Origin: Terrisporobacter glycolicus ATCC 14880 = DSM 1288
Lineage (GTDB): Bacteria > Bacillota > Clostridia > Peptostreptococcales > Peptostreptococcaceae
NCBI RefSeq assembly: GCF_036812735.1
Contig: NZ_CP117523.1
Location: 558,001-622,000, forward strand
Direction of reading: 5' to 3'
DNA: 64,000 nucleotides
Positions 35,974-44,129 of this stretch are shown here, piece after piece. The notes beneath the pieces are model-generated. The model did no database searches. It saw only the letters and a list, made by a program, of their open reading frames with translations, and was not told where the DNA came from. Both the position numbers and the translations under genes were made by a program. Position 1 is the stretch's first letter. The number at the start of each line of letters is the position of its first letter.

Positions 35974-37173
35974 GTGGGAGAGGTTATAATAAATTTTATA
36001 CAAACAATGGGGATTGTCAATATAACTTGGCAACAGATGGTAATGATACTAGTATCGTGTGTTCTATTATATTTGGCCATTGCTAAAGGATTTGAACCAT
36101 TATTATTAATTCCAATAGCATTTGGTATGTTATTATCAAACCTTCCATTATCAGGAGTTATGAATGAAGCAGTTTCTAAAATACAGCTTATATCACCTGA
36201 AGGAGTAGAGGCATTAAAGGAAGGAGCATCAGCACATATTAGCACACAAGCTCCAGGAGGAATGTTAGGGTATTTATTTTTAGGAGATGAACTTGGAATA
36301 TTTCCTCCATTAATTTTCTTAGGAGTGGGTGCTATGACAGATTTTGGACCGTTAATAGCAAATCCTAAAAGTATATTATTAGGTGCAGCAGCACAATTTG
36401 GTATATTTACAACTTTTTTAGGTGCTTTAGTATTAGGATTTGGAGCACAAGCAGCAGCATCAATAGGTATAATAGGTGGAGCAGATGGACCAACAGCAAT
36501 ATATTTAGCAACTAAATTAGCACCGCACTTATTAGCACCAATAGCAGTTGCGGCGTATTCTTATATGGCATTAGTTCCAATAATTCAACCGCCAATAATG
36601 AGAGCTTTAACTACTAAAGAAGAAAGATGTATAGTTATGACTCAATCTAAACCAGTTTCTAAAAAAGCAAAAATAATATTTCCAATAGCGGTTACAATTG
36701 TAGTATCATTATTATTACCATCAGCAGCTACTTTAATAGGAATGCTTATGTTTGGTAATTTACTTAAAGAGTCTGGTGCTACAGATAGATTATCTGATAC
36801 AGCTTCAAATGCATTAATGAATATAGTAACTATTTTCTTAGGTGTATCAGTTGGTGCATCTGCAGAAGCAAGCATATTCTTAAGTTCTCAAACTCTTATG
36901 ATATTTGGACTTGGAGTATTGGCATTTGGTATAGGAACAGCAGCAGGTGTATTATTTGCTAAATTAATGAACTTAATATGTAAGGAAAAAGTAAATCCAC
37001 TAATCGGTTCAGCTGGTGTATCAGCAGTTCCAATGGCAGCTAGAGTATCTCAAAAAGTTGCTCAAGAAGAATGTCCAGGAAACTTTATATTAATGCATGC
37101 TATGGGACCGAATGTTGCAGGCGTTATAGGCTCAGCAGTAGCAGCAGGTATTTTACTAAGCCTATTTGGATAA
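35974..37173 (+). CDS. mmdB: Na+-translocating decarboxylase beta subunit
   Basis: A 399-residue membrane protein of the OadB/MmdB/GcdB family, with nine or more helices. The sodium-site motifs are present: [15 protein letters not shown] (which includes the Asp of helix IIIa), [20 protein letters not shown] and [14 protein letters not shown]. It decarboxylates carboxybiotin and exports sodium, so free energy from methylmalonyl-CoA decarboxylation is stored as a Na+ gradient. The start is GTG at 35974 after GGGGG. It ends the operon at a long terminator. No biotin carboxylase gene lies nearby, consistent with a decarboxylase. Confidence 0.95.
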   Translation: MGEVIINFIQTMGIVNITWQQMVMILVSCVLLYLAIAKGFEPLLLIPIAFGMLLSNLPLSGVMNEAVSKIQLISPEGVEALKEGASAHISTQAPGGMLGYLFLGDELGIFPPLIFLGVGAMTDFGPLIANPKSILLGAAAQFGIFTTFLGALVLGFGAQAAASIGIIGGADGPTAIYLATKLAPHLLAPIAVAAYSYMALVPIIQPPIMRALTTKEERCIVMTQSKPVSKKAKIIFPIAVTIVVSLLLPSAATLIGMLMFGNLLKESGATDRLSDTASNALMNIVTIFLGVSVGASAEASIFLSSQTLMIFGLGVLAFGIGTAAGVLFAKLMNLICKEKVNPLIGSAGVSAVPMAARVSQKVAQEECPGNFILMHAMGPNVAGVIGSAVAAGILLSLFG

Positions 37174-37177
37174 GAAT

Positions 37178-37227
37178 AAAGATTAAAAAAGTATCTTACA
37201 ATTGCGTAAGATACTTTTTTAATCTTT
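37178..37227 (+). terminator. Long intrinsic terminator of the succinate-to-propionate operon
   Basis: A perfect 22-bp stem, 37178-37199 with 37206-37227 (core GTATCTTAC/GTAAGATAC), with a TTTTTT tract in the right arm. Confidence 0.9.
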
Positions 37228-37357
37228 ATATATTATAGACTAGGTTTAATAAGTCTTATAAAATAATTAGTAGTTGCAAAACATTAATATTTGTTATTTA
37301 ATAATTTTTATGATCTTATAAAAGTTTTGAATCTATATATATAAAGGGGATTGAGAT

Positions 37358-38131
37358 ATGTATGAGGTAATATTAGAACTAAGAAATTTGAGAAAGCAAT
37401 TTGGAGGAAAAGAAGTATTAAAAGGTGTTGATCTCCAAGTAAAAAGAGGAGAAATTATTGGATATATAGGTGCCAATGGTGCAGGTAAGAGCACAACTGT
37501 AAAAATTATGCTGGGAATTGTAGATGGATATGAAGGGGATGTAATAATATTTGATAAAAATATTAAAAATACAAAAGGCGAATATAAAAAGAAAATAGGT
37601 TATGTGCCAGAAGTATCAGACGTATATGAAAGCTTAACTGCAATGGAATATTTAAATTTTATTGGTCAATTATACGATTTAGATATAGAGACATCAACAA
37701 TAAAAGCAAAGGAACTTATGAGTTTATTTGGAATAGCAGATTATTTGAACACAAGGATATTAACATTTTCCAAAGGAATGAGACAAAAATTAATACTTAT
37801 TTCTAGTATTATTCATAACCCAGATATACTATTTTTAGATGAGCCCCTAAGTGGACTAGATGCTAATTCTGTAATGATTGTAAAGGAGCTTCTTGAAATT
37901 TTTGCAAAGGAAGGAAAGACTATTTTTTATTCATCTCATATTATGGATGTGGTAGAGAAAATAAGTCATAGAATTGTTCTTCTTAATAATGGGAAAATAG
38001 TTGCTGACGGAAGTTTTAAAGAACTTAAAGAAAGTTCTCATGAAGGATCACTGGAAGAAATATTTAATGAAATGACTGGATTTAACAATCACAAAGAAAT
38101 TGCAGATAAAATTGCAATGGCAATTAAGTAG
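37358..38131 (+). CDS. ABC transporter ATP-binding protein
   Basis: A 257-residue ATPase of the ABC-2/CcmA type. Walker A is GANGAGKSTT, the signature LTFSKGMRQKL, Walker B ILFLDEPLSGLD and a His-loop SSHIMDVVE follow. It powers the membrane partner encoded ten bases downstream. The system is a two-gene exporter with no diagnostic neighbour; the substrate could be a peptide, drug or lipid. GGGG precedes the ATG. The gene begins 185 bases after the decarboxylase operon and is separated from it by the terminator. Confidence 0.92.
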   Translation: MYEVILELRNLRKQFGGKEVLKGVDLQVKRGEIIGYIGANGAGKSTTVKIMLGIVDGYEGDVIIFDKNIKNTKGEYKKKIGYVPEVSDVYESLTAMEYLNFIGQLYDLDIETSTIKAKELMSLFGIADYLNTRILTFSKGMRQKLILISSIIHNPDILFLDEPLSGLDANSVMIVKELLEIFAKEGKTIFYSSHIMDVVEKISHRIVLLNNGKIVADGSFKELKESSHEGSLEEIFNEMTGFNNHKEIADKIAMAIK

Positions 38132-38140
38132 GTGAGTAAT

Positions 38141-39766
38141 ATGAAAGAATATAAATTTTTAAATATTTTAGATAAATTTAAGAGCATATATACTAAAATG
38201 GGCGTAGATTATGAAAGTATGAGAATAATTTTAAGTATGAAATTGACTCTTGATAGTAGAAGAACATCTACAGTAATGCAAAACTCTAATAGTGAAGGTG
38301 ACAAAGAGGACAAAAATTCATTTAATAAAGCATTAATCATGTATGCAATTATGGGTATTTTCATTGGAATAATAACAATGTTTCCATTTAATACTATGTA
38401 TACTTATACCATAGTTTTTGGTATGTTTATGTTTTTTATATTAACAATTTTTATATCAGATTTTTCAAGTGTTCTTTTAGATGTGAGAGATAAGAATATA
38501 ATAGGGACTAAAGGTGTTGATAATAAGACAATTAATGCAGCAAAGCTAACACATATATGTTATTATATCTTTCTAACTTCATTGGCATTATCTTGGCTTG
38601 CAATAATAGGTTCATTTAAATCAGGTATTTTAATAGGAATTATTTTTATATTAGAATTAATGGTAATAGATGTATTTATGGTTGTAATAACTGCACTATT
38701 ATATCTATTGATTTTAAGATTTTTTGATGGTGAAAAAGTTAAAGACATAATAAATTTTGTTCAAATAGGATTAACGATAATAATGACGATAAGTTATCAA
38801 TTTTTAGGTAGAATGTTTGATATAGTTGATATAAATATAGTATACAAAAGTAATATATGGAACTTATTTTTACCACCTATGTGGTTTGCATCACCTTTAC
38901 ATGTGATTGATGGAGGTCAAATTAATAAAATAATAATTATTTTAATTATATTAGCAGTTATTGTACCAATAATAGCCATTAGTTTATATATAAAGAATAC
39001 ATCTAAGTTTGAAGATTCTCTTTCTAAATTAAACATTGCAAAAGATAGTGAAAAAGAAAAGAAAAATAGACTTTTTTATAGAATTGGAAAATGGACATGC
39101 AGAAATAATGAAGAAAAAGCAGTTTATGATCTTTCTGCTTCTATAATAAAAAGAGAAAGAGAATTTAAACTTATGACATATCCTAGCTTAGGATTTGATA
39201 TTGTATTTCCACTATTATTCATATTTATGTATTCAATGGATTCTATAAGTGAAATAAAAAATATATCGTTATATATGTCATTAAATATTTATTGGTTTAT
39301 TTTTATGGTTCCTACACTATTAATGACACTACAATATTCTAATGATTATAAAGGTGCATGGATTTATGAAACAACTTATATAAGTGATAAATCTAATATA
39401 TATAAAGGTGCATATAAAGCATTATTAGCCAATATATTATTACCATTATATTTATTTGAAAGTATCATTTTCATAGTCATTTTTGGTACTAAAGTATTGC
39501 CAATTTTAATTATTGCTTTTGCATTCTTATTAGTTTTCATAGTCATTGAGCATATGTTAGGTAAAAATGCCTTGCCTTTTACACTAAAATTTGGAGACGT
39601 AAATAAAAGTCAAAATTTAATTAATACTTTATTAGGTATGGTTATTTTATGCGTAGGAGTAGGAATAAATTATTTGGCGTTGTTTAATGTATATGCATTA
39701 ATAGGATATAGCATAATTTTAATAGTTATTGCATTTGTTCTGTGGAGTAAATGTATTAAAGCTTAG
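38141..39766 (+). CDS. ABC transporter permease (ABC-2-like membrane protein)
   Basis: A 541-residue protein with about twelve predicted membrane helices: four to five in residues 65-285, then a cytoplasmic stretch (285-345) and six more to the C-terminus. It is the membrane partner of the ATPase immediately upstream. A GTG at 38132 adjoins the upstream stop, but AGGTGA just before the ATG at 38141 makes the latter preferable. It has no close named relative that I recognise. No substrate can be assigned. Confidence 0.8.
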   Translation: MKEYKFLNILDKFKSIYTKMGVDYESMRIILSMKLTLDSRRTSTVMQNSNSEGDKEDKNSFNKALIMYAIMGIFIGIITMFPFNTMYTYTIVFGMFMFFILTIFISDFSSVLLDVRDKNIIGTKGVDNKTINAAKLTHICYYIFLTSLALSWLAIIGSFKSGILIGIIFILELMVIDVFMVVITALLYLLILRFFDGEKVKDIINFVQIGLTIIMTISYQFLGRMFDIVDINIVYKSNIWNLFLPPMWFASPLHVIDGGQINKIIIILIILAVIVPIIAISLYIKNTSKFEDSLSKLNIAKDSEKEKKNRLFYRIGKWTCRNNEEKAVYDLSASIIKREREFKLMTYPSLGFDIVFPLLFIFMYSMDSISEIKNISLYMSLNIYWFIFMVPTLLMTLQYSNDYKGAWIYETTYISDKSNIYKGAYKALLANILLPLYLFESIIFIVIFGTKVLPILIIAFAFLLVFIVIEHMLGKNALPFTLKFGDVNKSQNLINTLLGMVILCVGVGINYLALFNVYALIGYSIILIVIAFVLWSKCIKA

Positions 39767-39777
39767 AATTTATTTGG

Positions 39778-39830
39778 TAAAGAAGTAATGAATTAGTTTT
39801 TGCTATTTTCTATTGCTTCTTTATTTTTTT
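39778..39830 (+). terminator. Probable terminator after the ABC permease gene
   Basis: TAAAGAAGTAAT (39778-39789) pairs with ATTGCTTCTTTA (39812-39823), with one G-T pair and a 22-base loop, then seven T. Confidence 0.7.
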
Positions 39831-39883
39831 ACCAATATATCAAAAATAAACTTATAATATAGTTATTAGAAATAAAGGTGGTG

Positions 39884-41011
39884 ATGGTAATAAAAAAGTT
39901 TAGAATTATATCTATTTCCTTGTTAATACTAGGTGTTTTACTTAATGTAATCACAAATAATATGCCGAATTTGGTGGAGAAATATTATTCCAATGGAATT
40001 AACATATACATTATAAAATTTATGAGTAAGATTTTTAGTATTTTTCCTTTTTCTTTATTTGAAATTCTAATTTATATTGCAGTATTGTCTATGTTAATAT
40101 TTTTGATTTACTCAATTTATTTTATACTTAAAAATCCTAGAAAGACTTTTGTTTACTTAAAAAATTCAATATTAAATATAATATCCGTAGTAGGTATAGT
40201 TTATTTTCTGTTTGTTGTATTATGGGGAATAAATTACAATCGCATGGATTTGAAAGACTCGTTAATTGCAGATTATAATATAAGTCATAATGAAAATATT
40301 AAAAACGTTAATTATGATAAAGATGATTTAGTAAATTTATATAAGTTTTTAGTTGGAAAATGTAATGATACAAGGAATAAAGTTTTGGAAGATGATAAAA
40401 ATGTAATGAAATGTAATACAAATCGCAAAGAAGTTTTGAAAAGAGCTAATAATGGATATGAAAATGTTAGTATTTTAAATTTAAATAAAATAGGAAATTA
40501 TGCTCATGCAAAAGCAATATTGAACTCAAATTTATTATGTTACACAGGAATAACAGGAATTTACTCACCTTTTACAGGAGAAGCAAATGTAAATATTGCT
40601 GCACCAGATATTTATATTCCTTTTACCACATTACATGAAATGGCTCATCAAAGGGGTTATGGCAGTGAAGATGAGTGTAACTTTTTAGCTTATTTAGCTT
40701 GTATAAATAATGGAGACTTTGATTTTCAATACTCAGGATATATATTAGCACTTAAATACACAGCATCAGCTCTTGCAAAAGTAGACTATGATAAATTTAA
40801 AGATTTAAGTAGTAATTTATCTCAATCAGTAAAAAATGACTTAAATAATAGTAGTGAGTTTTGGAGTAAATATGAAGGAAAGGTAAATGAAGTATCAGAC
40901 AAAATGAATAACAATTATTTAAAAGCTAATGGAGTAAAAGAAGGTACAGCAAGTTATGGAGACGTAGTTAACTTATTTTTAGTGTATTACAGTTTATATG
41001 GATTTAATTAA
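39884..41011 (+). CDS. DUF3810-family membrane protein with HExxH motif
   Basis: A 375-residue protein with three N-terminal membrane helices (about 7-25, 50-75, 95-120) and an extracellular C-terminal domain. That domain carries TLHEMAHQRGYGSEDECNFL, an HExxH zinc-peptidase-like motif with a downstream glutamate, which is the hallmark of DUF3810. Whether it acts as a protease has not been shown, as far as I know. The start is uncertain: AAAGG lies five bases before the ATG at 39884, while two GTG codons (39878, 39881) are too close. It is monocistronic. Confidence 0.78.
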   Translation: MVIKKFRIISISLLILGVLLNVITNNMPNLVEKYYSNGINIYIIKFMSKIFSIFPFSLFEILIYIAVLSMLIFLIYSIYFILKNPRKTFVYLKNSILNIISVVGIVYFLFVVLWGINYNRMDLKDSLIADYNISHNENIKNVNYDKDDLVNLYKFLVGKCNDTRNKVLEDDKNVMKCNTNRKEVLKRANNGYENVSILNLNKIGNYAHAKAILNSNLLCYTGITGIYSPFTGEANVNIAAPDIYIPFTTLHEMAHQRGYGSEDECNFLAYLACINNGDFDFQYSGYILALKYTASALAKVDYDKFKDLSSNLSQSVKNDLNNSSEFWSKYEGKVNEVSDKMNNNYLKANGVKEGTASYGDVVNLFLVYYSLYGFN

Positions 41012-41104
41012 AAATAGCTATAAATTAGTTAATAAAAAATTAACTTTTAACCATCAGATATTGCATTTGATCATGCTAAAAAAAACAGATTAATAAATAA
41101 AGTA

Positions 41105-41155
41105 ATTAAATAATATAAAGAGCTCATATTTTATGAGCTCTTTATATTATTTAAT
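41105..41155. terminator. Perfect 24-bp bidirectional terminator
   Basis: Positions 41105-41128 pair with 41132-41155 (core AAAGAGCTCATA/TATGAGCTCTTT). It lies between the convergent DUF3810 and zinc-ribbon genes and overlaps the stop codon of the latter. The 60 bases before it contain nothing recognised. Confidence 0.85.
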
Positions 41156-41419
41156 AGAAGTGATTTTTATTGAATCCAGATTATTTGAAGAACTTAAAAT
41201 AGCTTCTCCTTTGATTTCAATATCGTAATTGCATAATGGATTTTTACAAATTAAATAAGTTAAAAATTCAAAGGAATTTTCAACAGAGCCTCTTTTATTA
41301 GTAGTTTTTATCAAACCTTCAATTTTAAAGTCATATGGGTATGTATGATTGCATTTAGGGCACTTAATATTACAATTATGATTTATGGTATTTTTATAAT
41401 TCAAAAAATACACCTCCAA
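41147..41419 (-). CDS. Small putative zinc-ribbon protein
   Basis: A 90-residue protein of unknown function. Two cysteine pairs, CPKC (about residues 20-23, in NIKCPKCNHTYPYDF) and CKNPLC (about 58-63), would make a zinc ribbon separated by a strand-rich linker. No signal peptide or membrane helix is apparent. It is monocistronic, with a GGAGG site (plus-strand CCTCC at 41412-41416) close to the first ATG, which suggests that the start could be slightly further in; the cysteine layout is unaffected. It is kept as a real gene because it has a terminator and a plausible ribosome site. Confidence 0.62.
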   Translation of the reverse strand: MEVYFLNYKNTINHNCNIKCPKCNHTYPYDFKIEGLIKTTNKRGSVENSFEFLTYLICKNPLCNYDIEIKGEAILSSSNNLDSIKITSIK

Positions 41420-41589
41420 TTAGTTTAAATAGTTCTATTTATTATTTACATAAAAATAATAAAATAAGCTAAATATTATCTAAAATCAAATCTTAATGAT
41501 ATACAAATTGAAAGAAAAACAATAGAATGGATTATAATTAATATATAATAATATTGATTTGAAAATAAAAAATAAGGAGGGATATAATA

Positions 41590-42264
41590 ATGGATATTTT
41601 TATAATAGAAGATGATATAGCTTTAAGCAGAGAAATTAGCTTAACTTTAAGTAAGTGGGGATACAGCGCTTGTGAAGTGAATGATTTTGAAAATATAACA
41701 GATGAGGTTTTACAATGTAATCCAAAATTAATTTTAATGGATGTTAATTTACCTTGTTATGATGGATTTTATTGGTGTTCACAAATTAGAAATTTTATGA
41801 AAGTGCCAATAATATTTATTTCTTCTAGAGATAATGATATGGATATAATAATGTCCATAAATATGGGGGGAGATGACTACATTACTAAACCTTTCTCGCC
41901 ACAAATTTTAGTTGCAAAAATTCAAGCCATACTTAGAAGAACTTATTCTTATAATAATGACTTAAAAAGTGAAATAATAAAATTCAAAGATATAACACTG
42001 AATATAGTTGACGCCAAGATATACTTTAAAGATGAAAATACAGAGCTTACTAAAAATGAGTTGAAAATAATGAAAATATTAATGGAAAATCAAGAAAAAA
42101 TCGTAAGTAGAGATGAAATAATAGAAGAACTTTGGGATACAGATGAATTTATAAGTGAAAATACTTTAACAGTAAATGTTAATAGGTTGAGAAAGAAACT
42201 AGACTCAATAGGACTAAATGACTTTATAGAAACTAAAAAAGGACAAGGATATATAATAAAATGA
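41590..42264 (+). CDS. bceR: BceR-type response regulator
   Basis: A 224-residue OmpR-family regulator. The receiver domain has the acidic pair EDD at 6-8, the phospho-acceptor Asp in LILMDVNLPCYDGF and Lys in DDYITKPFSPQ. The winged-helix domain ends with NRLRKKLDSIGL. With the kinase and ABC genes that follow, it forms a Bce-type detoxification module that senses peptide antibiotics such as bacitracin. AGGAGG lies eight bases before the ATG. Its stop overlaps the kinase start by four bases (ATGA). Confidence 0.93.
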   Translation: MDIFIIEDDIALSREISLTLSKWGYSACEVNDFENITDEVLQCNPKLILMDVNLPCYDGFYWCSQIRNFMKVPIIFISSRDNDMDIIMSINMGGDDYITKPFSPQILVAKIQAILRRTYSYNNDLKSEIIKFKDITLNIVDAKIYFKDENTELTKNELKIMKILMENQEKIVSRDEIIEELWDTDEFISENTLTVNVNRLRKKLDSIGLNDFIETKKGQGYIIK

Positions 42265-43271
42265 GTTTAATAAAATATTTAAGAGAAGTAAAAATATTTT
42301 TGATTTTAATAATTTTAATAATGTTAATAGTTGATGTTACCATGCTACTAGATCCTAATTTAAGTAATAGTATGGATACTTTAATTTATATTGATATTTT
42401 ATCAATTTTATCTGTTGTTATTTTCATATTTATTGGATATGGCAATTATAAGAAAAAAATAAAAAAACTTATAAATTCAATACATAACATAAGAGAAGAA
42501 CATGATGATTTGGAAAGGGATTATATTTATAAGAATGTAAAACATTTAATTGAAGAGAATGAGAAAGAAGTAGATAGTTTAAGAAATGAATTAGAAGATA
42601 TAAATGATTACATGACAAACTGGATTCATGAAGTGAAGATTCCAATTTCGGTTCTCCAAATAATAGGAAAAAGAGTAAATGAAATTGATAATAGGAGGGA
42701 ATTATCTAAGCAAATTAACAGTGAAGTTAGTCGTATAGATAAACTAGTGGAACAAGCAATGTATTCAAGTCGAGCAGGAAACTATAATTCAGACTTTATA
42801 ATAAATGAAGTAAACTTGGATCAAGTAGTAAAAGAAGTAATAAAGAAAAATAAATATCAATTTATATATAACAAAATTGATTTGAATGTTAATCAGTTAA
42901 ATAAAACTGTTCTTACTGATAAAAAATGGATTACTCATATAATTGAGCTAATAATTGATAATGCAATCAAGTATAGTCATATGGGTGGAAAAATAGAAAT
43001 TTATTTGAAGGAAAATAAAAAAGCATGTGAACTTCATATAAAAGACCATGGTATGGGAATTGTACCTCAAGATATAGAAAGAATATTTGACAAAGGATTC
43101 ACTGGAGAAAATGGAAGAAAGAAAACAAAATCAACGGGTATGGGACTTTATATATCAAAGAAAATCTTAAATAAATTAAGTCACGATATAAATGTAATAT
43201 CAACGCCAAATGAATTTTGTGATATATATATTACTTTCTACAACTTATCAGATTACTTCAATGTGACATAA
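42261..43271 (+). CDS. bceS: BceS-type intramembrane-sensing histidine kinase
   Basis: A 336-residue kinase with two N-terminal helices (about 11-32 and 40-60) joined by a loop of only some ten residues, so it has no real sensor domain. The H-box reads WIHEVKIPIS, as in BceS kinases, and the ATPase domain has ELIIDNAIKYS, DHGMGI and STGMGLYIS. Such kinases take their signal from the BceAB transporter. Translation is coupled to the regulator gene (ATGA). The region spanning its stop codon carries a likely regulator-binding site for the ABC genes. Confidence 0.93.
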   Translation: MSLIKYLREVKIFLILIILIMLIVDVTMLLDPNLSNSMDTLIYIDILSILSVVIFIFIGYGNYKKKIKKLINSIHNIREEHDDLERDYIYKNVKHLIEENEKEVDSLRNELEDINDYMTNWIHEVKIPISVLQIIGKRVNEIDNRRELSKQINSEVSRIDKLVEQAMYSSRAGNYNSDFIINEVNLDQVVKEVIKKNKYQFIYNKIDLNVNQLNKTVLTDKKWITHIIELIIDNAIKYSHMGGKIEIYLKENKKACELHIKDHGMGIVPQDIERIFDKGFTGENGRKKTKSTGMGLYISKKILNKLSHDINVISTPNEFCDIYITFYNLSDYFNVT

Positions 43272-43279
43272 ATGACACA
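43262..43279. promoter_or_regulatory. Probable BceR-binding inverted repeat
   Basis: TGTGACAT (43262-43269) and ATGACACA (43272-43279) form an inverted repeat with one mismatch and an AA centre. It resembles known BceR boxes in Bacillus and lies about 95 bases before bceA, overlapping the kinase stop codon. A TATAAT at 43343-43348 is a candidate -10 for bceAB. Confidence 0.55.
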
Positions 43280-43373
43280 TATTATCTCCAAAGTGTTAGG
43301 TTAAGAGATGGAAGCAAATACCTTAAACCTATAAAATATAAGTATAATAAATATTAGAAATTTGGAGGGTAAT

Positions 43374-44129
43374 ATGTTAAAAACTATTAATTTGAAAAAA
43401 GATATTAAAAATAATAAAAATACATTTAAGATATTAAAAGATATTAATTTAGACGTAAAAGAAGGCGAATTTTTATCCATAATGGGACCTTCTGGAGCAG
43501 GAAAAACTACTTTGCTAAATATTTTATCAACAGTAGATAAACCTACATCAGGAAATGTATATTATGCGAATAAAGATATAAGTAAAATGAATAACAAAGA
43601 GCTATCTAAATTTAGAAGAGATAATATTGGTTTTATTTTTCAGGATTATAACTTATTAGATAGCATGAGCGTGGAGGATAATATAGCCCTACCTCTTGTA
43701 ATTGGTAATGAAAAACAAAGCAAAATAAAAGAAGAAGTTATGAGACTTGCTAAGTTTTTTGGAATAGAGGCTCATCTTAAAAAATATCCTTATGAATTAT
43801 CTGGAGGACAAAAACAAAGAGCAGCAACAGCTAGAGCTCTTATAACATCACCAAAGATAATTTTTGCTGATGAGCCAACAGGAGCGCTAGATTCAAAATC
43901 ATCATCAGAGTTATTAAATTGTTTAAAAGATATGAATGAAAAATTTAACGTGACAGTTATTATGGTTACACACGATCCATTTAGTGCAAGTTACTCTAAA
44001 AAGGTTATCTTTATGAAAGATGGAAAACTAAATGCTAGGATAGATAGCTCAGGAAATAGAAAAGAATTTTACAATAGTATAATGAATTTACTTACTTCCA
44101 TGGGAGGTGAAGTAAATGAACTTCTTTAA
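43374..44129 (+). CDS. bceA: BceA-type ABC transporter ATPase
   Basis: A 251-residue ATPase of the LolD/MacB/BceA group: Walker A GPSGAGKTT, Q-loop FIFQDYNLLDSM, signature LSGGQKQRAA, Walker B IIFADEPTGALDS and the His-loop VTHD. With BceB it frees lipid-bound targets from bacitracin-like antibiotics and signals to the kinase. The frame opens at 43362, but GGAGG at 43364-43368 sets the ATG at 43374. The last 14 bases overlap bceB. The separate promoter and operator before this gene fit inducible expression. Confidence 0.93.
   Translation: MLKTINLKKDIKNNKNTFKILKDINLDVKEGEFLSIMGPSGAGKTTLLNILSTVDKPTSGNVYYANKDISKMNNKELSKFRRDNIGFIFQDYNLLDSMSVEDNIALPLVIGNEKQSKIKEEVMRLAKFFGIEAHLKKYPYELSGGQKQRAATARALITSPKIIFADEPTGALDSKSSSELLNCLKDMNEKFNVTVIMVTHDPFSASYSKKVIFMKDGKLNARIDSSGNRKEFYNSIMNLLTSMGGEVNELL

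Noticed and set aside
41041-41104. Short open frame reading PSDIAFDHAKKNRLINKVIK between stops, like a gene remnant
   Set aside because: Only about 20 codons between two stop codons, with no recognisable motif; it is too short to separate from chance.
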